The notes under the pieces: model-generated | Databases searched by the model: none | The model's input: the letters and a program-made list of their open reading frames with translations, nothing else | What the model was told of the DNA's origin: nothing | Part shown: positions 55,386 through 64,000 of the stretch, one piece after another | Layout of the letters: every line of letters begins with the position of its first letter | How positions within the stretch are numbered: position 1 is the stretch's first letter | Program-made: the position numbers and the translations under genes | Source: Corbicula japonica | Taxonomy: Eukaryota; Mollusca; Bivalvia; Venerida; Cyrenidae | Direction of reading: 5' to 3' | Assembly (NCBI GenBank): GCA_038501625.1 | Contig: JAZAYU010000061.1 | Location: forward strand, 3,770,303 to 3,834,302 | DNA length: 64,000 nucleotides

Positions 55386-56268
55386 TTGAAAAGTATTTTG
55401 TATTAATGAGACTTCTAACTAATTATTGGAGACCCTAAATATTGGGACATGAAAATATTATTTTTAAATGTCCTAGAACTTGGGTTGATAGCAGTAATAT
55501 TTTCAATGATTACTAAATAAACTTCCTGTGGTATCCTTTAATTTTGCTTGCATGAAATTTTGCGCAATCGCCGAAAAAGACTGTTTCCCGCGGACATAAA
55601 TTCGCGCAAATCCAATTTAAAAAAAAATTATTATTATCGATATTTTACCTACCCGTTATCAATACCTATTGTTTATTTGAATTTGCGAGCTAATCATGTG
55701 TCAGTTGGCCCCTTGCTTCCTTTGTTAGTCAATTATGGGACTGCTGTTTATTCGGCGCCGCTAATTGACACGGGACCCGTTTGATCCATCTATCTGGACC
55801 ATTCATATCATAATTGGCATGTTAAATTTCATACCCATTTTATGGTATTAAGTGTTGATTAATTGCAAAACAGTTACCCAAAAAAGTGTTGATAAATTTA
55901 AAATGAGATGACAACGATACTGTTTGGTAAAACGTGAATTGACCTAAATGCGCGGACTAAATTGTCGTTCAAGTTTTGAAGAAACATTAAACATATTCCA
56001 ATAGAAATTCGACAGTTATAACTAATTTTATTTTCTTTATTTATATATAGTTATTCGATACTTCAAATTTATATCAAATAGCGATATGGGCAACTATATA
56101 TAAAGTGTAGGTCCATTCGGACATAGCACGTTTCGGATATGTATGTGGAACTTTTTGGTTAAATTTAAGCTTAGGTTTTAAATTTGAACACTTGCCCCGA
56201 GCGCCAAATACACGAAAATTAAGCCATCGCTAAATAAAATGATACCACAGTAATACTTTATTTTCCAG
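55386..56268. other. Intron with an unclassified GC-richer patch
   Basis: About 55545-55800 has ATTTTGCGCAATCGCCGAAA, TTCGCGCAAATCC and GGCGCCGCTAATTGACACG; possibly a DNA element, but no paired ends found. Confidence 0.4.
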
Positions 56269-56412
56269 TTGGGCCAACCCCAGAACCCCCAGAGCCTGGC
56301 AAATGTGGTCGAGATGAGGCTGTGTGTCAGAATGGCCAGTGTATCCGGAGAGAGTACCGCTGTGATGGTGAACCAGATTGTGAGGACGGCTCTGATGAAC
56401 CTCTAGACTGCT
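56269..56412 (+). CDS. HSPG2: Perlecan exon y: LDLa 19
   Basis: Acceptor tattttccag, donor TGCT|GTATGT, phase 1. Proline-rich linker GPTPEPPEPGKC, then VCQNGQCIRREYRCDGEPDC and EDGSDEPLDC. First LDLa after the Ig, showing that Ig and LDLa modules alternate here. Confidence 0.93.
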
Positions 56413-56661
56413 GTATGTATTCTTCATCATTCACATGTTGTTGTTTTTTTTTTCATTTACATGTATTATAATGCTATAGCTTTTTCCTTGAACAGTTGTA
56501 TTTCAATGTATGTTGATGCATATCATCAGGTTTATACATGGAGCAATATGAAGTGAAATGTGATGTACAGGGTTATTTGTAACTAATTCCCGATTTAGGC
56601 CAATAAACTGTCAACAAGGCTATGGTCATGTTCAAAATAAAGAGAGATCGTATAATTTCAG

Positions 56662-56778
56662 CTCGTACTCTGTGTGAACCAAATGAGTTCCAGTGTCCTA
56701 CAGGCCAGTGTGTGATGAAGATCTGGAGATGTGACGGGGAGAACGACTGTGAAGACGGCTTTGATGAATCCAACTGCA
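56662..56778 (+). CDS. HSPG2: Perlecan exon z: LDLa 20
   Basis: Acceptor tataatttcag, donor TGCA|GTATGT, phase 1. [18 protein letters not shown] then [18 protein letters not shown]: the conserved Ser of GSDE is Phe (GFDES), though Asp and Glu remain. Confidence 0.93.
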
Positions 56779-57232
56779 GTATGTTCAGCTTACTTTTCTT
56801 AATAGTTGGTTCTTTATTTTCATGTCTAATGGAAACTTTCTTGATGACTTATTCTATTAATGTTTGAACTGCTAAGCACAGTATTTGTCACATTCTGTCG
56901 CATACACAGTCTGATCAGGATCTACACTATTCACTATCTAGTCAGTAAATTCTGTTATATAAAAAGGACTTACTTAAATCGGTAGCAAGTTAGTCTCTTA
57001 CATTAATTTAGCACATAAAGGATCAAGCGGGAAACATGGTTATAAATATAACTTAACACATGGCCAATATTATTATCCACACGAGATAAGAAAATATTAA
57101 CAACAAAGCTTTCCAAAGAAGTTCAGATGTCTAAAAAAGTAGATAATATACTTTATTTTTTTCCAGCATGCTGCAAAACACATGTTGCTTGTTCTAACCA
57201 GTCTTTCACAAGTGATTTTATCTGTATTACAG

Positions 57233-57364
57233 AAGAGAAAGAACCGAGTGATCCCTGTGGTCGTGATGAATTCCAGTGTGTCAGTGGAAACCAGTGTGTC
57301 CCTCTTGCCTACCAGTGTGACCAAGAAATTGACTGTCTCGATCGATCTGATGAAATTGGATGCT
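57233..57364 (+). CDS. HSPG2: Perlecan exon aa: LDLa 21
   Basis: Acceptor tgtattacag, donor TGCT|GTAAGT, phase 1. Linker EEKEPSD, then PCGRDEFQCVSGNQC and YQCDQEIDCLDRSDEIGC: complete. Confidence 0.93.
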
Positions 57365-57444
57365 GTAAGTTGAGTTTTCATTTTGCTGTCTTTGCTTTTC
57401 CTATACACAGTGGCTTTAGTATTTTGTTAGCATGTAAATATTGT

Positions 57445-57676
57445 TTAACCCTTTCCTTCATATATACCCATTTGCGACCAGTGCAGATCCAGATCAGCCG
57501 CCACATCCGTGCCGTCTGATCAGGATCTGCACTGGTCGCTTTTTGGTAAGAAATAACCTAATAAATCAAAAAGCGAACAGTTTAGATCCTGACCAGAGAG
57601 CACGGATGTGCCCGCTGATCTGGATCTAAACTGTTCGCCCTCGCAATTAAGGTGTACCTATGGAGGAAAGGGTTAA
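57445..57676 (+). mobile_element. TTAA-MITE
   Basis: TTAACCCTTTCCTTCATATA and TATGGAGGAAAGGGTTAA ends. Confidence 0.9.
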
Positions 57677-58000
57677 GGTTACAAATGTAGGTGATAACTA
57701 CATGCATGAGTGCTTTAGCAGAGGTACTGGAATATTGGAGGTTAATTTCTTGACAAACCAAAAATAAAGAAACATGAAATCGCTGTTTTGGAGAGAGATG
57801 TTTGTTGTATGGAGTTGTCAGTACTGTACTGGGTTGTGCTTACAGCTTCTCAGATACTCTAATCCCCAGTTTGTTCTTTTTTGTATTAACCTTATGATTA
57901 TATCTGACATTAATTGCAATCTTAGTTTTTCCAAAGTTCTATTGGTACAAGCCCTTTATGCCGTTGATACTACTGTTTTCCCATGTACGAGTATAACCAG

Positions 58001-58147
58001 GCCTAAAGGTTATAAAGCTGAGATTGGAAACCAGTCTCAAATCTCAAGCCTCTGATTGGCTGAAATGGCGACTGGTCGCCATTTCAGCCAATCAGATGCT
58101 TGAGATTTGAGACTGGTTTCCATGCTCAGTTTTATAACCTTGGGCAC
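58001..58147. repeat. CCAAT palindrome, near perfect
   Basis: CCTAAAGGTTATAAAGCTGA to CAGTTTTATAACCTTGGGCA. Confidence 0.88.
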
Positions 58148-58154
58148 AGATAAG

Positions 58155-58325
58155 CTTGGACTTTGATGCCATCGACTAGGATCTACACTGTTGGCTTTTA
58201 GGTTTATTAGAATTTTCTGAATTTAAAGGGAACAGTGTAGATCCTGATCAGACTGCATAGAAGTGCAGGCCAATCTGGGTATAGACTGGTCACACATGGG
58301 ATATAAAGTTTAGAGTGAAGGGTTA
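58155..58325. mobile_element. TTAA-MITE, old, left end lost
   Basis: CTAGGATCTACACTGTTGGC; ends GAGTGAAGGGTTAA. Confidence 0.6.
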
Positions 58326-58442
58326 ATCAATTAATCTTTGTCCCCTTTCTTTGAGAAAAAGCAATGACACTTCTCAACAAGTTATAAAACTTTTTAGTTA
58401 TTAAGTCACAGTGTTGGAAATCCACTATACTATAGGGTGCTG

Positions 58443-58584
58443 GTCCCAAAGTTAAAAACAACAACTGAGAATAGAAACCTGTCGCAGAGCTCAAGCTTTC
58501 GATTGGTTAGTTCTGAGACTGATCATTTTCAACCAATCAGATTTTTGATATTTGAGACTTTGTCCATTTTCAACTTAAAATCAG
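58443..58584. repeat. CCAAT palindrome, old copy
   Basis: AGCTTTCGATTGGTTAGTTC and TTTTCAACCAATCAGATTTT are decayed arms. Confidence 0.55.
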
Positions 58585-58880
58585 GTGTCAGTCCAGGAGC
58601 TAATGGTTGAGTGTTTTTTGAGTTGTCAGATTAAGCATGATATGATATTAAGCATGAATTTTAACATATTATTTTTATTTATCTGCCAGCGAAAGGTAAT
58701 CTGTTTTGGTTTTGGTGGTTGTTGTATTATCCCGATCCATGGTTTTCACTCCTTCTGTTTTTGTTACATCTGACTATTTCTTTTATCCCCAGTTATCTGA
58801 ATTGTTGGTACCATTGTTGGATAAATCAAGGTGATGGATAATCAAGTAACATGTTTTCTCTAACAAAATGTCTGTTGGTG

Positions 58881-59111
58881 TTAACCCTTGCCTCCATATA
58901 TCTGCATTTTTTACGCATGTGCGACCAGTGTAGATCCAGATCAGCCGGCACATTAGTGCTGTCTGATCAGGATCTGCACTAATCGCATTTTGGTCAGAAG
59001 TAAATCAAAGCCAACAGAGCAGATCCTGATCAGATGGCACAGATGTGCCGGCTGATCTGGATCTACACTGGTCGCCGATGTAATAAAGGTGTGTCTATAG
59101 AGGAAAGGGTT
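58881..59111 (+). mobile_element. TTAA-MITE
   Basis: TTAACCCTTGCCTCCATATA and CTATAGAGGAAAGGGTT ends. Confidence 0.88.
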
Positions 59112-59138
59112 CATAATACAAGTTGAAGAAGATTGTAT

Positions 59139-59327
59139 TGACCCTTTACTCCATGGATACTGCTTAAACACATAATAAATGCAGTCTGATCAGGAGCTAC
59201 ACTGTTGGCATATTTGTCAGAAATTATCTAATGAATCTTAAAGTAAACAATGTATATCCAGATCAGAATGACAGATCTTAACTGGTCATACGAGATATCA
59301 GCCATATCCATGAGGTAAAAGGTTAAA
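59139..59327. mobile_element. TTAA-MITE, diverged
   Basis: GACCCTTTACTCCATGGATA start and ATGAGGTAAAAGGTTAA end. Confidence 0.65.
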
Positions 59328-59436
59328 ACTGGATAAGGTTATCAATATATTTTAGTATGCAAAACAATCAATATAGTATGCTTTTGTGGAGATTTAATTT
59401 CTTGATTTTGTACTGAATATTGTTCCATATCATTAT

Positions 59437-59593
59437 TTAACCCTTTCCTCCATGAGATCAAAATCTGCACTGTTTGCATTTTGATTTATAAGGTTATTTC
59501 TGACCAATATGTGACCAGTGCAGATCCAGATCAGATGGCATGTATATAGATCTACACTTATCGCACATGCATATATATTGAGTAAAGGGTTAA
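59437..59593. mobile_element. TTAA-MITE, left arm deleted
   Basis: TTAACCCTTTCCTCCATGAG and ATTGAGTAAAGGGTTAA ends. Confidence 0.78.
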
Positions 59594-59953
59594 AGTATCT
59601 CTTTAGACTTAGGAGTGCATAATTATAGAGATAAATGAAAATCTTGCGAAATTATTTTTAATAATCATCGAGCAACTTGATTGCATTTGTATTGCCTTTG
59701 TGCCCAAGATAAATCTAGGCTAAAATGGAGACAAGTCTTCATTTCAGCCTTTCAGATGCATGAGATTTGATATTTCACTCCACAAGTAAACTATATTGTT
59801 CACTCGTGAAATTAAATCAATATTTCACAGTAACAAACAAATATACTATACAAGTGTTGTGATAAGTCACTATTTCAATGCACAAATTTAAGCAGTAAAT
59901 ACTTTAGAATTGGTGCTAATATAATTGTAGAACTAGATGATTTTGTATTTCAG

Positions 59954-60240
59954 CCCCACCCATTATCACTGTTCCACCAGTGGCAGAGATTGAGGTGGAG
60001 CTTGGAGGAATGTTCACCATCATCTGTGAAGCTGTTGGTGTACCAACACCACTGATTGTGTGGCGACTGAACTGGGGCAACATCCCTTCTGGTGACCGTG
60101 TCACTGTGGTTAGTGAGGAGGGCCGAGGCGTGCTCACAGTTAGAGATGCCCGGTACACAGATGCTGGGGCTTACACCTGCGAGGCTATCAACAACAGGGG
60201 AAGCATATTTGCCATCCCAGATGCTCTTGTCATAGTGAGA
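59954..60240 (+). CDS. HSPG2: Perlecan exon bb: canonical perlecan Ig after LDLa
   Basis: Acceptor tttgtatttcag, donor AGAC|GTAAGT, phase 1. A whole I-set Ig in one 287-nt exon: PPIITVPPVAEIEVELGGMF, TIICEAVGVPTPLIVWRLNW, GNIPSGDRVTVVSEEGRGVL, DAGAYTCEAINNRGSIFAIP. Both Ig cysteines and the core Trp are present. The RLNWG.IP, EGRG.L and GAYTCEA.N.RG..F.IPD strings are hallmarks of the perlecan Ig between the LDLa module and domain III, the best single proof of gene identity. In vertebrates the next coding segment starts the laminin-type region; here the next open exon is the novel repeat. Confidence 0.95.
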
Positions 60241-60394
60241 CGTAAGTTGATGTGCAGAATGGTTTGTTTTGACCCTCATAATATCTTCTCTTTTCATTTA
60301 CTTAGAAAGTTATTTGTAAATGTCTCCTCAACAATGGTTTCGGAAAGTTTGAACTGTGTCATTTAAGCCATGGGTTAAGGCTTATATTCCACTG

Positions 60395-60540
60395 GCAGCG
60401 AGTGTAGGTTCTAATGAGAATGCACATCCAATCTACTATTTTGCTTCTTGTAACTGTTGTAGATCCAGATCAGACTGCAGGGATGTGCATACTGATCTAC
60501 ACATGGCATACAAGCCATATCCATGGAGTGAATAGTTAAA
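60395..60540. mobile_element. TTAA-MITE fragment
   Basis: Relic arms TAGATCCAGATCAGACTGCA and a right end ATGGAGTGAATAGTTAA. Confidence 0.5.
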
Positions 60541-60648
60541 ATTAATGAAAATACATGTACTATGTTATTAATTTATTGTGTTTTGATATAATCTTTAATA
60601 GTGAAATTTCTAATAACTTGTATACTTGTATATACTAAGCGCTTGTAA

Positions 60649-60890
60649 TTAACCCATTCCTGTATAGACACACCTTCATTGCTAGGGCGAACAGTTTAGA
60701 TCCAGATCAGCCGGCACATCCGTGCCGTCTGATCAGGATCTAAACTGTTTGCTTTTACATTCATTAGGTTATTTCTGACCAAAATGCGACCAGTGCAGAT
60801 CCTGATTAGACGGCACGGATGTGCCGGCTGATCTGGATCTACACTGGTCGCACATGCGTAAAAATGCGTATCGGTACAGGAAAGGGTTAA
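60649..60890 (-). mobile_element. TTAA-MITE, very well preserved
   Basis: TTAACCCATTCCTGTATAG and GGTACAGGAAAGGGTTAA ends; arms nearly perfect. Confidence 0.92.
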
Positions 60891-61030
60891 ACAATCCACA
60901 TAAGGCACACAATATTTTGTTTTTGACACAGTTCTGTTTAAGAAAGTCAGTATTTAACATTCAGACATAGTTAGCTAGCCTAGACTTTTTAACAGATTCA
61001 CACAATTGACAGTAACCTGTTAGTAGATAT

Positions 61031-61408
61031 CTAACCCTTTACTCCATATATGCATTTTAACATGTGTTTGACCAGTGTAGATCCAGGTTAGCAGGCACAT
61101 CTGTGCAATATGATCAGGATCTGCAATTTATTCTAATTGGTCAGAAATAACCAAATGAACCAGAAAGCTAACAGTGCAGGCCTGAAGGTTATAAAGCTGA
61201 GATTGGAAACCAGTCGCAAATCTCAAGCATCTTATTGGCTGAAATGGCGACCAGTCGCCATTTCAGCCAATCAGATGCTTGAGATTTGAGACTGGTTTCC
61301 AAACTCAGTTTTATAACCTTCAGGCCAGATGGCTTAGATGTGGTGGCTGATCTGGATCTACACTCTTACCTCATGCCAAACAGGCATTTATATGGAGGAA
61401 AGGGTTAA
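61031..61408 (+). mobile_element. TTAA-MITE split by a palindrome
   Basis: TAACCCTTTACTCCATATA start and TATGGAGGAAAGGGTTAA end. Break at ACAGTGCAGG and AGATGGCTTAG, which would be contiguous in an intact copy. Confidence 0.8.
61179..61326. repeat. CCAAT palindrome nested in a TTAA-MITE
   Basis: GGCCTGAAGGTTATAAAGCT and AGTTTTATAACCTTCAGGCC are near-perfect inverted ends. Confidence 0.9.
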
Positions 61409-61599
61409 AGAGAACCGAAAATATTTCAAGCAAGAAATATTGAAAAATCTGAAGCTGAAACCAAGAACACAGACACATGTTTGAATTGGTCATCAACAAA
61501 AACTCAGCAGACAAAATTGTTGAAGAAAGTGCTGATCAGAGTTCACACTTGATTTACACACAGGTATAGAAGGTAAGTAACTCTTGTAGTTATAACAGG

Positions 61600-61745
61600 T
61601 CCCAAGGTTATTAAACTGAGCATGGAAACCAGTCTCAAATCTCAAGCATCTGATTGGCTGAAATGAAGACTGGTCGCCATTTCAGCCAATCAGATGCTTG
61701 AGATTTGAGACTGGTTTCCAAGCTCAGTTTTATAACCTTCAGCCC
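61600..61745. repeat. CCAAT palindrome
   Basis: CCCAAGGTTATTAAACTGAG to CTCAGTTTTATAACCTTCAG. Confidence 0.87.
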
Positions 61746-62580
61746 AGTATGTTGGTATATGGTGTTGGTTTGTGTATTTTGGGTGAAAAGTAAGTATTTT
61801 CTGTAACTTCTATACAGTAATGATCAGGAAAGAAGTGAGGGATGCATGTTTCATTATATAGATAGTGCCTGTGGTCTAGTATGGACGACCCACTGAGACA
61901 TACTTGTGATGAAATGTATGTTGTAAATTTTCAAGTGTACATATATAAAATATTACAAACTGGTAACTTCTACATGTATATTGGAGTATTTATTCTAAGT
62001 GGTCAAGTTATCTGTGCAAGTGGATCCAGTGTGGGATGCGAGATGTCCAGAAAGGGGTTCGTTTGGGACAGCCCTAGGGCAGTGATAATTTCCAACTTTC
62101 TGAACATTAAATATTGCTGCCTGAAATAGTGGTTCAAGCAAACCCACTGAACCCCCTCTGGATGTGCCCCTGGTGCAAGTGAATGACATTATTATGACAA
62201 TATGATGACATTATACTGATCTGATGGACATATCTCCTAATTGCATTTCTACATTATGGATATATCAGTATGCATGATATTGAACGGAAATCATATTTTT
62301 GCCTTGGACATGGTGTACTAGTGTCATTATAAAAGTAACATGTTAATTATCTTGACATCTTAAATACTTTCAAAAAGAACCAGTTTATTTTTTTAAGCAA
62401 GAAGATTGAACACAAATGAATGATTAAATCACCACATCACAATGTATAGATATTGTGAAAATGGTTAATAATATTGCACAAAAACAGATATTCCAAATAA
62501 ATTATCACACTTAAAATAAAAGAAGTGAAAAGAATGTAACCGATATAAAAATAAGGAGTTGAATATGTGTCATTTTCCAG
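61746..62580. other. Intron before the long exon, nothing recognised
   Basis: A frame of 82 codons at 61881-62129 has no domain or splice logic. The polypyrimidine stretch before the acceptor at 62580 is short. Confidence 0.5.
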
Positions 62581-64000
62581 CAATTTGGATAAGAGAACCA
62601 GAAATTCACACAGAAAACATCATATTGATTGGTGGAAGTGATTACCTTGACCTTAATGTTGAGCATAGATTACTGACTGTAGGAGTGTCTGATCAGTGTA
62701 GCAGTAACCTTCACCTTTCTATGGTTGGGTCAAGGTTATATACAGAGTGTTTGGCAAAAAAGCAGAAAGTAGAGATTGCATATGTTGGAAAAAGTACTGT
62801 TGACATTGAGATTGTAAAAAGAGTGATATTGATTGAAATGAGAGGGGATGTTCTGCCAGAACCAGAAAAAGATGTTGTTGTTGTGCATGTTGGAGGTTTG
62901 CCCCCAGAGATGCAACAGGAAATGAAACACCGGCAAATTATCACAGGAGTCACTGCAACTGATTCGATGATGAGAAAAAGAGTTATTGAAATCGGTGGTC
63001 GAGGTAGAAATAAGTACCAGACCGAGAAACAAATCATCCATGTAGGAATTAATTATGATTGCCAAGGAATTCTAAAGCTTGCTGACCAAAATGAAGGCAG
63101 AAAGGTTTTGCAGTGCATTACAAATGTGACTGATGTTGTCTATAGAACTGCTGATGAGAACATTGTTACTGGTAAGAGAGAAGGTCATGTTGAAAAGGCA
63201 CCAGAAATCATCTATGTGGCAGGGAGAGTACCACAGAAAACGAGAAAAAAATTGTCGAGAGTCATTGATGAAAATCTTGGAAATACAGTAAGGAAAGAAC
63301 TGCTGGCAGGAAGTGGAGACCAGATTTCCACTGAAAAAGTAGTGGATATTGTTGAAGTTAAACCCAAAGAAATTGTTCATGGTCAGGAGATTATAGAAAT
63401 TAAAGAAAAGAAAATAGATAATGTAAATAGCCCTAAGATGGAAAGAATTGAAATAACTGAAAGAAATCAAAATATAAAGCCTGTACCTGATGAAGAAATA
63501 ATTGAGATTAACAGAAGACCATCAATAAAAGCACAGGTAACTCCCCAACAGATTACAGAGATTAATGCTCCTATCCAAGTATCTCAGAACATCCATATTG
63601 TTGAAACTGGTAGGAGTGCAAACACCTACCAAACCTCCAAAGAAATAGGAATTACAGGAGAAGTTCCTCTTAATCAACAGATACTTGGAGAAATATTTGA
63701 AATCAGTGGTGGTGGAAAGGTAGAAACTAACAGTGAAGAAAAGTATGTCACGATAGGTGCTGGATCCGCATGCAAAAGTCTGATGGAAGTCAAACTGATC
63801 AGGTCTGCTTTAACTTGTAACTGTGATGGAAGAAACATAACTATGAATTACATTGGTCAAGGTCCAACAGATATTGATATTTCATATAGAAACTACTACT
63901 TGGAAAGTGATGATTTATTATCTGATATTCAAAATGATGATATTTTGATGTATGTGGGAGGGATACCTGTGGAACTTAAAAATGAAACAGACCAAACGTA
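62581..64000 (+). CDS. HSPG2: Long exon of ~120-residue cysteine-pair repeats, open at right edge
   Basis: Acceptor gtcattttccag, phase 1 in, agreeing with the C left by exon bb (R-P-IWIREPEI). The frame stays open for 472 codons plus 2 nt to the window end. Counting I at 62583 as residue 1: repeat starts with GG at 17, 138 and 376 (121 and 2x119 apart); cysteine pairs 39/56, 160/178 and 397/414 (16, 17, 16 residues between; C412 extra); YVGKSTVDI at 67 and YIGQGPTDI at 423; VGGLP at 103, AGRVP at 213, VGGIP at 458. A cysteine-free stretch (179-396) fills one repeat length. NVT 181, NIT 418 and NET 467 are N-glycan sequons. Alternating hydrophobic/charged residues suggest beta strands. No known domain recognised. 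A separate gene or a skipped alternative exon is possible. Confidence 0.75.

Larger units (their letters stand above)
847..64000 (+). other. HSPG2: Perlecan-like gene, internal part (29 exons, both ends outside window)
   Basis: This is a secreted basement-membrane heparan sulfate proteoglycan core protein. Order seen: SEA, unknown beta-rich domain, LDLa 1-2, FN3, LDLa 3, half LDLa, LDLa 5-18, Ig, LDLa 19-21, Ig, novel repeat exon. Two segments identify perlecan rather than another LDLa protein: the SEA end (GFDFRRVR, like the perlecan GFQFRRLG end) and the last Ig (VWRLNWGNIPSGDRVTV, AGAYTCEAINNRGSIFAIPD), which follows the vertebrate perlecan Ig after LDLa nearly residue for residue. Vertebrate perlecan has four LDLa repeats; this gene has about 20, as in the expanded Drosophila trol array. 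Every assigned splice junction keeps one reading frame. No start codon, signal peptide or stop codon lies in the window, and GAG-attachment sites upstream cannot be judged. Confidence 0.88.

Noticed and set aside
44456..57364. LDL-receptor or SORL1/LRP identity (LDLa plus FN3)
   Set aside because: No EGF or beta-propeller modules are seen, and the SEA end and final Ig match perlecan specifically.
61473..61563. Small exon (MFELVINKNSADKIVEESAD) between exon bb and the long exon
   Set aside because: Open with a fair donor, but it would need phase 2 input while exon bb leaves phase 1, and the acceptor lacks a pyrimidine tract.
61881..62129. 82-codon + strand frame upstream of the long exon
   Set aside because: No recognisable domain, no phase-compatible splice sites, composition like the surrounding intron.
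62711..63470. Reverse-strand frames of 108-132 codons opposite the long exon
   Set aside because: They are antisense shadows of the continuous + strand frame and show no domain or codon logic.

Overview
The window reads as invertebrate nuclear DNA, most likely from a bivalve mollusc. It is AT-rich, has long introns packed with short non-autonomous transposons and minisatellites, and carries tandem-core repeats beside a CCGT/CGGT microsatellite like the bivalve 'pearl' elements. The species assignment is an inference from repeat style and exon content.

One large gene on the + strand fills the window: the middle part of a perlecan (HSPG2/trol/unc-52 type) core protein. I place 29 exons. They encode a SEA domain (2 exons), a ~170-residue two-cysteine beta-rich domain I cannot name, LDLa 1, LDLa 2 joined to an FN3 domain (2 exons), LDLa 3, a half LDLa, LDLa 5-18, a split Ig domain (2 exons), LDLa 19-21, a second Ig that matches the known perlecan Ig after the LDLa module, and a very long exon (472 codons plus 2 nt, still open at the right edge) encoding ~120-residue repeats I do not recognise. 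Splice phases agree across all joins: phase 1 between domains, phase 2 inside SEA, phase 0 inside FN3 and the first Ig. The signal peptide and N-terminus lie upstream of the window. The laminin-type, Ig-array and LG regions should lie downstream.

The introns are dominated by two families. The first is a ~240-bp element with TTAACCCTTTCCTCCATA-like inverted ends and TTAA target sites (piggyBac-like MITE, around 40 copies and fragments). The second is a ~145-bp near-perfect palindrome with CCAAT cores (over 20 copies), sometimes nested in the first. There are also pearl/Helentron-like tandem-core elements with ~145-bp units, a deleted hAT element holding the two ends of a transposase, two TA-flanked pogo-like elements, two foldbacks (one with a perfect 8-bp target duplication), a tRNA-derived SINE, and large minisatellites (27, 32, 49, ~31 and ~46 bp units).

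Main leads: (1) the long repeat exon at the domain II/III boundary, plus two further non-canonical insertions (unknown two-cysteine domain, FN3) in perlecan; (2) minisatellites that appear seeded from exon-intron boundaries; (3) ~27-33-bp shards of LDLa exons copied into the intron just upstream of the source exon; (4) MITEs and palindromes packed to within ~20-40 nt of splice sites; (5) a recent exon duplication and a half-LDLa exon.
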